A DNA stretch of 64,000 nucleotides from Paenibacillus sp. (GTDB lineage: Bacteria > Bacillota > Bacilli > Paenibacillales > NBRC-103111). The stretch covers positions 17,658-81,657 of the forward strand of contig JAPSLM010000014.1 in assembly GCA_031180825.1 (NCBI GenBank). Direction: 5' to 3'. A program made the position numbers and the translations under genes. The notes under the pieces were generated by a model that saw nothing but the letters and a program-made list of their open reading frames with translations, had not been told where the DNA came from and did no database searches. Below, in pieces: positions 44,189 through 52,483 of the stretch. Each line of letters begins with the position of its first letter. The stretch's first letter is position 1.

Positions 44189-45323
44189 GCTTTCTCACCT
44201 CGGCAAACAATTGCTCGTGCCGTCTGCCCACTTCGGGCCAGTGCATGCTTTTTCCGACGGCTTCTATTTTTTTAACCCATCCTCTCAGCAGCACGTCGTT
44301 GCTCAAAAGCGAGACGACTTTATTGATCCAGGCTTGTTCGTCGTTATAGGGCATCAGCAGCTCCGGGTAATCGGACAGCAGGTCTTGTGCGTAGCAGTAA
44401 GGCGTCGACAGCACCGGACGGCCCAAGCCGACCGCATAGGCGAGTGTGCCGCTTGTGATCTGCTGCTTTCCCGGGTAAGGCGTCACATACACGTCGCAGG
44501 CCATAAGATGCTTGACCAGATCGTGTTCCTCCATGTACCGGTCGATCATCACAACGTTTCGCTCGATGCCGCTGCGCCGGATCTGCTCCAGCAGCTCCTC
44601 CCGGTAACGCTCCCCCTCGTGCTTTTTCACCTCCGGATGCGTTTGACCGACGATCGCATACAGAACATCCGGAATCTGCTTCGCGATACCGGGGAGCGCC
44701 TTGAGCAGAAGCTCGATGCCTTTTCCCCGGCTGAGCAGCCCGAAGGTCATCAGCACCTTCCGGTTTTCCCAGCCAAGCTGCGCTCTAAGCCGGTGTCTGC
44801 TCTCCGGGTTCGGCTCGGGCGTGCCATGGGGAATGAAAAAGATTTTCTCTTTCGGAACGCCGAACGTTTCGTGCAAATAGTCGACCGCCTTGCGGTTCAT
44901 AACGATAATTTTCCGGCTTCGTTCGGCGATCTCCCGCTGGATCGGGGTATAAGGCGGCAGCGGTTTGTCAAAAACCGTATGGAACGTCGTAATCAACGGC
45001 TTCTCCAGGTTGCGGATCAGCGTCAAAATATAAGCGCCCGCTTCGCCTCCGAAAATTCCGAATTCGTGCTGCAGGGATACGACGTCAATGTCCGATTGAT
45101 TGATTTTCCGCGCCATCTTGGCATACGCCGCCTCCTGGTCGCGCGTCAGCGGCCACAAAATAGGATCGTCGCCTTTATCCGTGGCGGAATCGGTAAGGAC
45201 GATGACCGGGTCCTTGCCTCGCCATTCCTTCGCCCCTTGAACGGCCTGCCGCAAATGGAACGTATAGGTGGCAAGCCCGCACTTTTGAGGCACGTAGGTA
45301 CTGATGTATGCGATTTTCATCAT
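44169..45323 (-). CDS. Family 4 glycosyltransferase
   Basis: A 384-aa GT-B enzyme. It starts KIAYISTYVPQKCGLATYTFHL, the N-terminal nucleotide-fold loop with the GG/GLATY position, has FFIPHGTPEP and VLMTFGLLSRGKGIELLLKALP at the domain boundary, and the C-terminal donor motif region VTPYPGKQQITSGTLAYAVGLGRPVLSTPYCYAQDLL (GT4 E-x7-E position replaced by an S/G-rich version). It overlaps the genes on both sides. Donor is probably a mannose nucleotide, judged from the adjacent guanylyltransferase-like gene. Confidence 0.88.
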   Translation of the reverse strand: MMKIAYISTYVPQKCGLATYTFHLRQAVQGAKEWRGKDPVIVLTDSATDKGDDPILWPLTRDQEAAYAKMARKINQSDIDVVSLQHEFGIFGGEAGAYILTLIRNLEKPLITTFHTVFDKPLPPYTPIQREIAERSRKIIVMNRKAVDYLHETFGVPKEKIFFIPHGTPEPNPESRHRLRAQLGWENRKVLMTFGLLSRGKGIELLLKALPGIAKQIPDVLYAIVGQTHPEVKKHEGERYREELLEQIRRSGIERNVVMIDRYMEEHDLVKHLMACDVYVTPYPGKQQITSGTLAYAVGLGRPVLSTPYCYAQDLLSDYPELLMPYNDEQAWINKVVSLLSNDVLLRGWVKKIEAVGKSMHWPEVGRRHEQLFAEVRKLESVPR

Positions 45324-46360
45324 GCCTGCATCACCCCCATCCGGTTCATGACCGCTTCGTGCAAAATCTGACGGGAGCCGAGCTTAAGCCCGTAGCCGAA
45401 AATGCAGTTATTCAAATGGATGGCGTCGTTGATCTTGCATCGATCCCACATGATCGTTTCGGAGCACCGCACATTTCGGCCGATTTCGCAATCGTCCCCG
45501 ATGACGGCAAACGGCCCGATGATGGAGCGCTCGCCGATCTTGACGTTATTGCCGATCAGCACCGGCGGGACAAGCAGCGCTCCGGGACCGATCTCGCAAT
45601 GGTCGCCGATCCATATCCCGCTGCCGTTCTCCCGACCCGGAATCGGCAGCCGGCACGTGCGGTTCAACAGGTCCCAGTGAATTTTCCGGTACCGTTCTTT
45701 GGTACCCATATCCATCCAGTAGCCGGAAATGACTTTGCCATATACTCCCGCCTGCTCTTGGATCAGCAGCGGGAACGTTTCGCGCTCAATGGAAACCTCC
45801 CGGTCTCCGGGAATATAACGCAGCGCTTTTTTCTCCATGACATAGATTCCCGCATTGATCCGCCGGGAGGGCGCTTCTTCCAGCCGGGGCTTTTCCACAA
45901 AGCGCAAAATGCGGCCGAGCCGGTCCTGCTCCACTCCCCCGTATTGGCTCGGGTCGTCCACCTCCGTTAAGCCGATGGTGACCTCGCCCCTATGCTGGAG
46001 ATGGTACTCCAGCAGAGGAAGCAGATGGATTTCATGCACAATATCCGCATTGACCACAATAAAGCGGTCGTCGAGATAGGATTCCGCGTTTTTGATAGCG
46101 CCAGCCGTTCCTCTGAGCGTTTGCTCTACGGCATACCGGATGGAGACCCCCCATTTGCTGCCGTCGCCGAAATAATTCCGGATTTGCTCGGGATAATGCT
46201 TGACCGCCATCACGAAATCGCGGATGCCCTGATTTTTCAGATGGACGATAAGGTGCTCAAGCCATGGGCGGTTCGCAACCAGAGCCATCGGCTTCGGCAA
46301 ATGCTCCGTGAGCGGCCTTAGCCTTGTTCCGAGTCCTCCTGCGAGCAGTAATGCGTTCAT
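45320..46360 (-). CDS. Mannose-1-phosphate guanylyltransferase-like sugar nucleotidyltransferase
   Basis: A 346-aa enzyme. The N-terminal nucleotidyltransferase domain has LLAGGLGTRLRPLTEHLPKPM (about 4-24), GTAGAIKNAESYL and VVNADIVHEI; a left-handed beta-helix follows with hexapeptide repeats (IGDHCEIGPGALLVPPVLIGNNVKIG, in parts). The ATG at 46360 follows GGAGGGAGATG; the frame continues upstream for 84 codons but lacks a ribosome binding site. First gene of the operon, about 230 bases after a CIRCE-like promoter. GDP-mannose or a similar nucleotide sugar is the likely product. Confidence 0.88.
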   Translation of the reverse strand: MNALLLAGGLGTRLRPLTEHLPKPMALVANRPWLEHLIVHLKNQGIRDFVMAVKHYPEQIRNYFGDGSKWGVSIRYAVEQTLRGTAGAIKNAESYLDDRFIVVNADIVHEIHLLPLLEYHLQHRGEVTIGLTEVDDPSQYGGVEQDRLGRILRFVEKPRLEEAPSRRINAGIYVMEKKALRYIPGDREVSIERETFPLLIQEQAGVYGKVISGYWMDMGTKERYRKIHWDLLNRTCRLPIPGRENGSGIWIGDHCEIGPGALLVPPVLIGNNVKIGERSIIGPFAVIGDDCEIGRNVRCSETIMWDRCKINDAIHLNNCIFGYGLKLGSRQILHEAVMNRMGVMQA

Positions 46361-46592
46361 AGCGACATCTCCCTCCAAGATAAAAATAAAAAAAGAAGCA
46401 TTATTCAAACCGGGGACCTTCACGCCTTTCGGCCAAACATTTCGTAATACGCGTCCCCTGAAAGCAACCACGCATTGCGGAATTATTTGTGGACAAGGCG
46501 GCCTTCGCCGCTTTGCCCAGTAAAAATCTTTAGTCGGAAAAATCCTTCTGTGTTTTGTTCTTATCAGGAATGAAGAGTTGTTGCCGGCAACG

Positions 46593-46653
46593 TTAGCACT
46601 CGCGAGTACCAAGTGCTAATAACAGTGTAGTATTGCCTACGCCCGTTTTTCAA
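46593..46653 (-). promoter_or_regulatory. CIRCE-like HrcA operator with promoter toward the GH130/GT operon
   Basis: TTAGCACTC-N9-AAGTGCTAA (46593-46619) matches the CIRCE element (TTAGCACTC-N9-GAGTGCTAA) with one mismatch. Just upstream on the minus strand, TTGAAA (46648-46653), an 18-base spacer and TACACT (46624-46629) place the start point within the element, the usual arrangement. The transcript would read 230-260 bases to the nucleotidyltransferase gene. No chaperone gene is near. The interval 46361-46804 otherwise has no convincing gene. Confidence 0.65.
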
Positions 46654-46804
46654 TCTCCATCCGGGTTCAATATCGCCCAAAGTGTGCAAAAAAAACGTAT
46701 TACTGCGTTACTTTTGGAGGATTACACCATGTTCCTCGGATTTTCTCCAAATTTTACCCCTGTACCAAGGGGCAGGCGCAAAAACCGGCATGAAAATTGG
46801 CGGA

Positions 46805-47164
46805 TCATTGTCTTGGCGGCTTGTTGTATCCTCTGTCCCCGTAGGGCTGTAGTTTCTCCAGCCATGGCTTTTCCATCATTTTGAGCTCCCATTTCGGATC
46901 CGTCACATCGTCCGTTTTCTTCTCCTCCAGCACCTCATAGACGAAAGCTTCGGCCCCCAGCTCCTTCCAATCCTTTTGCAGCTCGAAATTGGCGAATCTC
47001 CCCATATCCAGCTGCATCTTGATGGTCATCCATTTGTTCTTCAGATTCGGATAGCTGTCCACGTAAATTTTGCCGTTGATCTTGTTGGTAATTTGGATGA
47101 CGCCCATATAAGTTTTTATCTGCTTAAATTCCTCAAGCAGCTCCTTGCGCTTGCTCTTATCCAT
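46805..47164 (-). CDS. GIY-YIG nuclease family-like small protein, degenerate
   Basis: A 119-aa protein with TYMGVIQITNKINGKIYVDS (about 18-37), which aligns with the GIY-YIG strand pair, but the GIY and YIG signatures are changed to MGV and YVD. The rest (LGAEAFVYEVLEEKK, WELKMMEKPWLEKLQPYGDRGYN) keeps the family's C-terminal pattern including the final asparagine region. GGGAGAG precedes ATG. It starts 39 bases after the VWA gene and ends that operon. Catalysis looks doubtful; a structural or nucleic-acid-binding role is possible. Confidence 0.8.
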   Translation of the reverse strand: MDKSKRKELLEEFKQIKTYMGVIQITNKINGKIYVDSYPNLKNKWMTIKMQLDMGRFANFELQKDWKELGAEAFVYEVLEEKKTDDVTDPKWELKMMEKPWLEKLQPYGDRGYNKPPRQ

Positions 47165-47203
47165 CGCTTTTCTCTCCCTTCGGCCTCTTGCCGATCATCA
47201 AAA

Positions 47204-48280
47204 TCATAAATACCGGGCGATCATCCGAACCAGCCTGGCCGGAAAATCAGTTAAATTTGTAATATCGAGAAATCGCTCGCTGCCGTAGATTCGGCTGATA
47301 ACGTCCTTGTCTTGGCCGATCGCGGCCGCAAGAAAAGTAATGCCTTTCCGCTCGTATTCGGCGATCGTCTGCTGCATGTCTTGCACGGCATAGCTTCCGG
47401 TGTAATCGTCCATGGCTTTGGGCTGCCCGTCGCTGATGCTGATCAGCAGCTTCGTCTTTTGCTGCGTAACGGCCAGCCGTTCCGCAATAATTCGTAACGC
47501 CATGCCGTCCCGATTGTTGCTTCTGGCCCGAAGCCCCGTCAGTCTGAAACGGTCATTGGGGTCGGTCCGGTCAAAATCGGCATAGGCAAAGACCGACATT
47601 TGCTCCAGCCTGGAAGCATCCGCCGTATCGCCATAGATCAACACCGGGATATGACACAGCTGGCAAAATTCATATACGGCGATGACCGCGCGCTTGGCCG
47701 CTTCCAATCTGCCGAAAGCCTTCATCGATGCCGATTCGTCCACTCTCAGACCGACAACAAGCGAAGGCGATTCCGTCGGAGGACGTTTTTTGGCAAAATA
47801 TCTGAAATCCCGGTATGCCACACTGTCCGCTTGAAATTTGCTGCCATAGTAATGATTCCTCGCAAAGTCAAAGGAAGTCTCGTGCTCCAGCAGCGGAAGC
47901 GTCTTTCTTGCAATTTCCCGCACGATGGGCATCAGCCCCTTGCTCAGACGGACATATTCCTGCTGGTTGGCCTGATCGTAATCCGGACGATGGACGACGA
48001 GCTTTACCTTATGATGAATCGAATGGGACACCGCTTCCCGAGCGTCTTGATTCAGCTTTTTGCGGAAATCGCGCTCTTGCCGCTTCGTTTCCTCTGACAC
48101 GGGTTCTGGGTCGGCCGGATGATAGGCCGGGGCATTGCTCTCCCCCAAATCCGAGCTTTCCATACCGGCGTCGTCATCGGAACCATCGGAATCATCGGCA
48201 GCATCGGGCGAACTCTCTTCGCTATCCGCGCTTCTTTTCAATGCGATCGCGTCATCGTCCGCAGGACAGTCCAGATCCAA
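47204..48280 (-). CDS. VWA-domain protein (CobT/NorD/CoxE-like)
   Basis: A protein of at least 358 aa. Residues 10-60 are a strongly acidic Asp/Glu/Ser linker; a helical region follows (ERDFRKKLNQDAREAVSHSIHH); the last 200 residues are a von Willebrand A domain with MIDAS residues in DESASMKAFGR (DxSxS, about 172-182), a Thr/Asp region in LRARSNNRDGMAL and SISDGQP. The TTG at 48280 has no ribosome binding site. The frame is open further upstream to 48346 through a run of nine A that is also the 3' end of the ATPase gene. Expression may therefore arise by -1 frameshifting from the ATPase gene or from an ATT start at 48346. The normal N-terminal region of such proteins appears to be missing. 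Confidence 0.85.
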   Translation of the reverse strand: MDLDCPADDDAIALKRSADSEESSPDAADDSDGSDDDAGMESSDLGESNAPAYHPADPEPVSEETKRQERDFRKKLNQDAREAVSHSIHHKVKLVVHRPDYDQANQQEYVRLSKGLMPIVREIARKTLPLLEHETSFDFARNHYYGSKFQADSVAYRDFRYFAKKRPPTESPSLVVGLRVDESASMKAFGRLEAAKRAVIAVYEFCQLCHIPVLIYGDTADASRLEQMSVFAYADFDRTDPNDRFRLTGLRARSNNRDGMALRIIAERLAVTQQKTKLLISISDGQPKAMDDYTGSYAVQDMQQTIAEYERKGITFLAAAIGQDKDVISRIYGSERFLDITNLTDFPARLVRMIARYL

Positions 48281-48315
48281 GCCGGTACTGTCGACATCTC
48301 CCCATATCCTGATCT

Positions 48316-49425
48316 CTAAGGCTTCCGAATCCCGTTTTTTTTTAATTGAGCTTCAACCTCCTCCAAACCGGCCGTCAAGCCATGGCTTGCAAGCGCATCT
48401 TCCAGCAGCTTGATTTCCTCGGAATCGGTTGTGATCTTGTAGATGACTTTATGATAAAGAGATTCCTTGACGGAAGCCCCTCCGGCGACCGCATCGGCCC
48501 AGTAAAAATAGGAGCGCATACCGGCCACCCCTTTAATGGCATTGGCCCGGGCGGCTTTGTCCAAAATAATAATGGTGTCTGCCAAAACGTCCAATACCCG
48601 CTCATTTTTGAAGCCGGTTTTGGCCATGGCGCGTTCCATCATCACTTCCTTCGTCGGCAAATCCATCTTTTCCGAGTGCTGAACTCTGTCCCGCAATGCC
48701 TCGTTTAACGGTCTGGCTCCCGCATAGCTGCGGTTGGTCGTGATGACCGCTATAAAATCCGGATGCCTGCGCACGATTTCCGTAGGAAGATTGATGCTGC
48801 CATCCGGCTCCAGCGCGGAATTGAGCGCCATTAACACCGCGGCATCCCGAATGACGTTCGGCTCTTGAATTTCCAGAACGTAACCCTTCTGATAAGCCCG
48901 GACGATCTCGGAAGGATAAAATCGGTACTCCACCGGTTCGCTCCCGGAGTTTTCCGCAGCCAGCTTGAGCAGCTGCTTCAGCTTGACGGCGGCCTGCTCC
49001 GGGGGAATCCCCAGGACGCCGGTCAAAATTCCGGCCGCGCTTTGAAAACCGTCGCTCTCGTACAGCGCCCTCAGCGCCGCCTGGTCCGCAGGCTCCAGCT
49101 TCTCCAGCCGTTCCGAGGAAATCACGGGCAAAATCGCGCCGATGATATCCGTTTTATCCATGTCGGCAAAGCAGGTGACCTTCGTATACGGCAGCCCGAA
49201 ATTGGCCGACAATGCTTTGGCGAGCTGCGTTTTGCCCGAGCCTGCATCGCCTTCCAACAAAATGTTGGCGATTTTCATCTCCCCGCGGTTCCAGTTGCGC
49301 TTGACTTCGGTACATATCCGCCGTTCTTCTTCGCTGGCTTTATGTGTCGGCGGCTTTTTCCAGACAAGCTTTTTTTCCTCATCCGTCAATTGCCGTTCGG
49401 GGGACAAAACATATTCCCGATTCAT
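48316..49425 (-). CDS. MoxR-type AAA+ ATPase
   Basis: A 369-aa AAA+ protein. Walker A is LLEGDAGSGKTQLAKAL (about 56-72), with DMDKTDIIG following; the central region holds YVLEIQEPNVIRDAAVLMALNSALE (Walker B position), ITTNRSYAGARPLNEALRDR (sensor 1 and Arg finger region) and the C-terminal lid. It lies between a DUF6530-like gene (26 bases upstream) and a VWA gene; MoxR ATPases typically work as chaperones with VWA partners in metal insertion or enzyme maturation. Its last codons run through nine A, where the VWA frame begins. Confidence 0.9.
   Translation of the reverse strand: MNREYVLSPERQLTDEEKKLVWKKPPTHKASEEERRICTEVKRNWNRGEMKIANILLEGDAGSGKTQLAKALSANFGLPYTKVTCFADMDKTDIIGAILPVISSERLEKLEPADQAALRALYESDGFQSAAGILTGVLGIPPEQAAVKLKQLLKLAAENSGSEPVEYRFYPSEIVRAYQKGYVLEIQEPNVIRDAAVLMALNSALEPDGSINLPTEIVRRHPDFIAVITTNRSYAGARPLNEALRDRVQHSEKMDLPTKEVMMERAMAKTGFKNERVLDVLADTIIILDKAARANAIKGVAGMRSYFYWADAVAGGASVKESLYHKVIYKITTDSEEIKLLEDALASHGLTAGLEEVEAQLKKNGIRKP
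48335..48364 (-). other. Candidate programmed -1 frameshift site (A9 with upstream SD-like sequence)
   Basis: Read on the minus strand, GGAGGAGG (48364-48357), 13 bases, then nine A (48343-48335) and C. In the ATPase frame the codons are TTA AAA AAA AAC, giving A_AAA_AAA and A_AAA_AAC slippery heptamers. A -1 slip enters the VWA frame (AAA AAA AAA CGG GAT TCG), which is open from here to the VWA stop. Without slipping the ATPase ends about ten codons later. Confidence 0.5.
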
Positions 49426-49451
49426 TCCTAACCACTTCCTCTAATCGAAGT

Positions 49452-49931
49452 TTAATACCCCATATCTTTCAAAATTCTCGATAACGTGCGCAGCCGTTCC
49501 CCGATCAGCTCGTCGTCGTCGCTCAGCGCCTGACTGAACAGCTTGATATCTTCATTGATTCGCTCATTGTCCGTACAGATGGCCAACGTCATGGCGTCCC
49601 CCTGCAGTCCGACCCGGTCGACGACCGGCTCCTGAGGATCGTACAGATGCTCATACCGGTAAGCTTCGCGAAAATGCGCCATCGTCCGGCAAATCAGAAT
49701 GGACAAATCAAGAACGCGGTGAAGCGGCAGCTCCTCCGATTGCCGGGACCATTTTTCTCCCGTGTAGCGCCATACCTTGGCCGAAATATCGATTTTCCCC
49801 CGGTCATTCCATTGGGCCAATCCCAAGGATAGTCCCTTGGCATCCGTATTGCGGGCGAACCGGCCGTCAACCTGCTCATAATTTTCGGAAACGACAACAG
49901 GCTTATGCTTTAACGTAGTCGGTATTTTCAT
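49452..49931 (-). CDS. DUF6530-like protein
   Basis: A 159-aa cytoplasmic protein, beginning IPTTLKHKPVVVSENYEQV and containing NTDAKGLSLGLAQWND, DISAKVWRYTGEKWSRQSEE and RYEHLYDPQEPVVDRVGLQGDA; the second half is helical and acidic. I recall this pattern as DUF6530, but cannot confirm it. It is the first gene of the operon with the MoxR-type ATPase (26-base gap), VWA and GIY-YIG-like genes, so it may be a substrate, adaptor or regulator of the ATPase-VWA pair. Confidence 0.8.
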   Translation of the reverse strand: MKIPTTLKHKPVVVSENYEQVDGRFARNTDAKGLSLGLAQWNDRGKIDISAKVWRYTGEKWSRQSEELPLHRVLDLSILICRTMAHFREAYRYEHLYDPQEPVVDRVGLQGDAMTLAICTDNERINEDIKLFSQALSDDDELIGERLRTLSRILKDMGY

Positions 49932-50345
49932 GTTATGCCCCTCTTTTCATTTTTCAAATTACTAAACTACTCGTTTACTAATTTACTAAATCGCAACTTT
50001 ATTGTATCCCCCATTCTATCAAAAGTCAATCAGGGCGGTTGACTTCCTTTATTGCGTAATAAAAAAATAAAGAAGACGCCTGGAATAACGCCCCCACCAC
50101 CATTTGTTAATTTAGTTATTTTATTGATGACAAAACCTTGTTATATTTATCTCATTGCGATTTTAATCTTTATTTTGAGGTGAGCCTATGAACGAGACAC
50201 AATCCTGCGTGGCAGAAATAACTTGGGGGTGGAAGGAAGTCCGGGCGAATGGGCGGGCGATCGGATCGACATTCCCTGAAGGACATGAAAGGACCGCCTT
50301 CATAATGTTTGGCCTTCATGGCTGATCATCCTTAAATAAGACGAG
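49932..50345. other. AT-rich intergenic region with TTACTAA repeats
   Basis: Three TTACTAA copies (49959-49965, 49975-49981, 49983-49989) lie 30-60 bases upstream of the DUF6530-like gene and are candidate operator repeats. GC content falls sharply here and stays low into the decayed MFS gene. No other gene is visible. Confidence 0.4.
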
Positions 50346-51480
50346 GTGAATAATGAATGCACAGCTGAAAGCAATTTATTAATTTTCGTACCAGGATTTT
50401 CCAACTTAGGGAATTGGATTTATTTTGTTGCAATTAACATTATGGTTTTGGATCTTACGGGATCGGCTGCTGCACTCGCAGGACTTTTCGTCATTCGACC
50501 TATTGCTATGCTTTTAACCAACTTCTGGTCCGGGAGTATTATCGGCCGTATCAATGTTAGGAAACTCATGATATTTGTTGATGTCATTAGAGGCATCTTA
50601 ATCGGTTTGATTCTTTTCGCTCCTTCGATGTACGTTATTTACGCATTAATGTTTTTAATCAATATATTCGGCTCATTCTTTGGCCCGAGTTCCTCTGTCT
50701 ATATTACAAAGCTTATTCCAATAGAAAAAAGACAAAGATTTAATTCCTTGATGAGTATGACAAGCTCAAGCGCCTTTCTGTTAGGACCGGCAATTTCCGG
50801 ATTGCTCATTATGACGGTCGGTGTCGATTTTTGCATTACCTTTAATGCGATAAGTTTTATTGTATGCGCTTTTGTCATTTCCCTGCTTCCTGATATAGAA
50901 AACAACAGGGATCATTTTCGTGAAAAATTCTCTTTGAACCTATGGAGAAATGATCTGAGTACAGTGGTTAAATTTGCAAAATCGTCAATGTTTTTCTTAT
51001 CTTGCTATATCCTGTTTCAAGCTGCTGCGCTAATAGGCTATGCGATTGACTTACAAGAAGCTGCTTTCATTAAAATGGTTTTAAAATTAACAGATATGGA
51101 TTACGGCAATATCATAAGTATAACCGGGGTGGGATCATTACTTGGTTCATTTTTAGCAGCATTCGTTTCGAAAAAATATCTTATCGTTGGTTTATGAGTT
51201 TTGGCATACTACTGACTACTTTTTTTATGTCATGTTCTACGCATCTTACAGTTTTATTACTGCCGCGATATCATTTGCATGGTTAGGATTTTTTATGTCT
51301 TTTGCAAGCGCGGGATATGCCACATTTTTTCAAAATAACGTCCCTTCCGAAATCATGGGGAGATTCGCCAGCGTAGCAGAAATGACTCAAGGTACCATTC
51401 AAATTATGACTTCTTTTCGCAGGATTTGCATGTTTACTTTGTATCGTTCTTTGCTTAAAAATGCTGGCACCATCATCTAA
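50346..51480 (+). pseudogene. MFS transporter, decayed, low-GC
   Basis: Frames covering 50346-51197 and 51187-51480 read as one MFS exporter: FSNLGNWIYFVAINIMVLDLTGSAAALAG at the start, NVRKLMIFVDVIRG, FGSFFGPSSSVYITKLIP and FLLGPAISGLLI, then FSWLGFFMSFASAGYATFFQNNVPSEIMGR-like text in the second frame. There are two frameshifts near 51200 and another near 51410, and the protein ends early. AGGTG precedes the GTG at 50346. Codon use is strikingly AT-rich compared with the neighbours, which points to recent transfer and decay. Confidence 0.8.
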
Positions 51481-51556
51481 ATCGTTTACTTCTTCTGCTT
51501 GAATTAGAACCTTTCTGACACGGCGATATAGTAGTCAACCTTTCTTGCGTAACGAT

Positions 51557-51586
51557 TAAAAAAGAACCCGAAGCGCTTCGGGTTCT
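51557..51586 (-). terminator. Terminator of the NRPS-GT17 operon
   Basis: A perfect palindrome AAGAACCCGAAGC/GCTTCGGGTTCTT followed on the minus strand by TTTTTTAAT, 15-20 bases after the GT17 stop codon. Confidence 0.92.
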
Positions 51587-51601
51587 TGGCTTGCAATTCA
51601 A

Positions 51602-52483
51602 CTATTTCAACCACAGATCCGCCGTCTGGATGTCTTGCAAGGCGGCCAAAAACGATTTTTCGTTATCCACATACAGCTCGGTATCGAGATAGTACAGCTT
51701 TTTATCGTCCAGACACTGCTTGATGTAATCCTCGTTCACGATACTTTTATCCTTGACGTTGGCTGCAAACGCCTGAAGCTTGGGCAGCGCGGTTTGCCGA
51801 TAGTCCAGCCACGAATGATGGAACCCGGCCGGCTCCTCCAGGCAGTAGATCTCCTCATACAACCCTTCGGCAATCCCCTTCTTCCGCAAATAATCCGCCG
51901 AGAAAGGCATGCTTCTGAAAAAGCGTCCGGTCATCGCAAAGACGCGATAGCTCCAGTGCGGAGCGCCGTGATTGGAGCGGCAGAAAAGATTCAGAAAAAA
52001 GACGGAATAGTGCATTTTGACGGTAATGACTTGACGTCTCTTCACCTCCGACACAATCCGGTCCGCCATCCGGCTGTCGATGATCTCGTCGAAGTCGGCC
52101 AGAATGATCACATCGTCATCCTCCACCCGCTCCCGCAAGATGTCCGAGCACCTGCTTCGTTGATACGCCTCGTTATGAAACGCGCTGTTGTAGCTGAGCA
52201 AGCGCCAATACCAGCGGTCAAAGTTCGCCGCTTGGCAAGTCTCCGGATTAAAATACAATTGGTGCCGCTGCGGCTTGCGAAATACGTCGTCGGCATGTAG
52301 CGAATGGTAAACCACCTTCGGACCGGGATGAGCCGGATCGAAGTTTCGGGGCTTGTCCGCATAGCTGAAGGTCTTGTTGGCCTCGATCACGTGAAGCTCG
52401 TCGATCCAGCGGGCATCTTCTTTCAGTTTGATCTCCGCCACCCGGTTTTCATTGAAAAACGGGCAAAATTCATAAATTTTCAT
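51602..52483 (-). CDS. Family 17-like glycosyltransferase, NRPS-associated
   Basis: A 293-aa protein beginning MKIYEFCPFFNENRVAEIKL and containing DDDVIILADFDEIIDSRMADRI (the acidic DxD region, about 123-144), WSYRVFAMTG, GFHHSWLDY and VNEDYIKQCLDDKKLYY. These follow GT17 (beta-1,4-N-acetylglucosaminyltransferase III-type) bacterial relatives. Its ATG overlaps the NRPS stop codon (ATGA), so it is translationally coupled to the peptide synthetase and most likely glycosylates the peptide. A single terminator follows. Confidence 0.85.
   Translation of the reverse strand: MKIYEFCPFFNENRVAEIKLKEDARWIDELHVIEANKTFSYADKPRNFDPAHPGPKVVYHSLHADDVFRKPQRHQLYFNPETCQAANFDRWYWRLLSYNSAFHNEAYQRSRCSDILRERVEDDDVIILADFDEIIDSRMADRIVSEVKRRQVITVKMHYSVFFLNLFCRSNHGAPHWSYRVFAMTGRFFRSMPFSADYLRKKGIAEGLYEEIYCLEEPAGFHHSWLDYRQTALPKLQAFAANVKDKSIVNEDYIKQCLDDKKLYYLDTELYVDNEKSFLAALQDIQTADLWLK

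Noticed and set aside
44094..45371. Long plus-strand open frame (about 425 codons)
   Set aside because: Antisense to the GT4 gene; composition typical of a shadow frame.
46728..46884. Plus-strand 52-codon frame with a good ribosome binding site (TTTTGGAGG)
   Set aside because: Its second half is antisense to the GIY-YIG-like gene and the peptide matches nothing; it may be the start of a lost gene.
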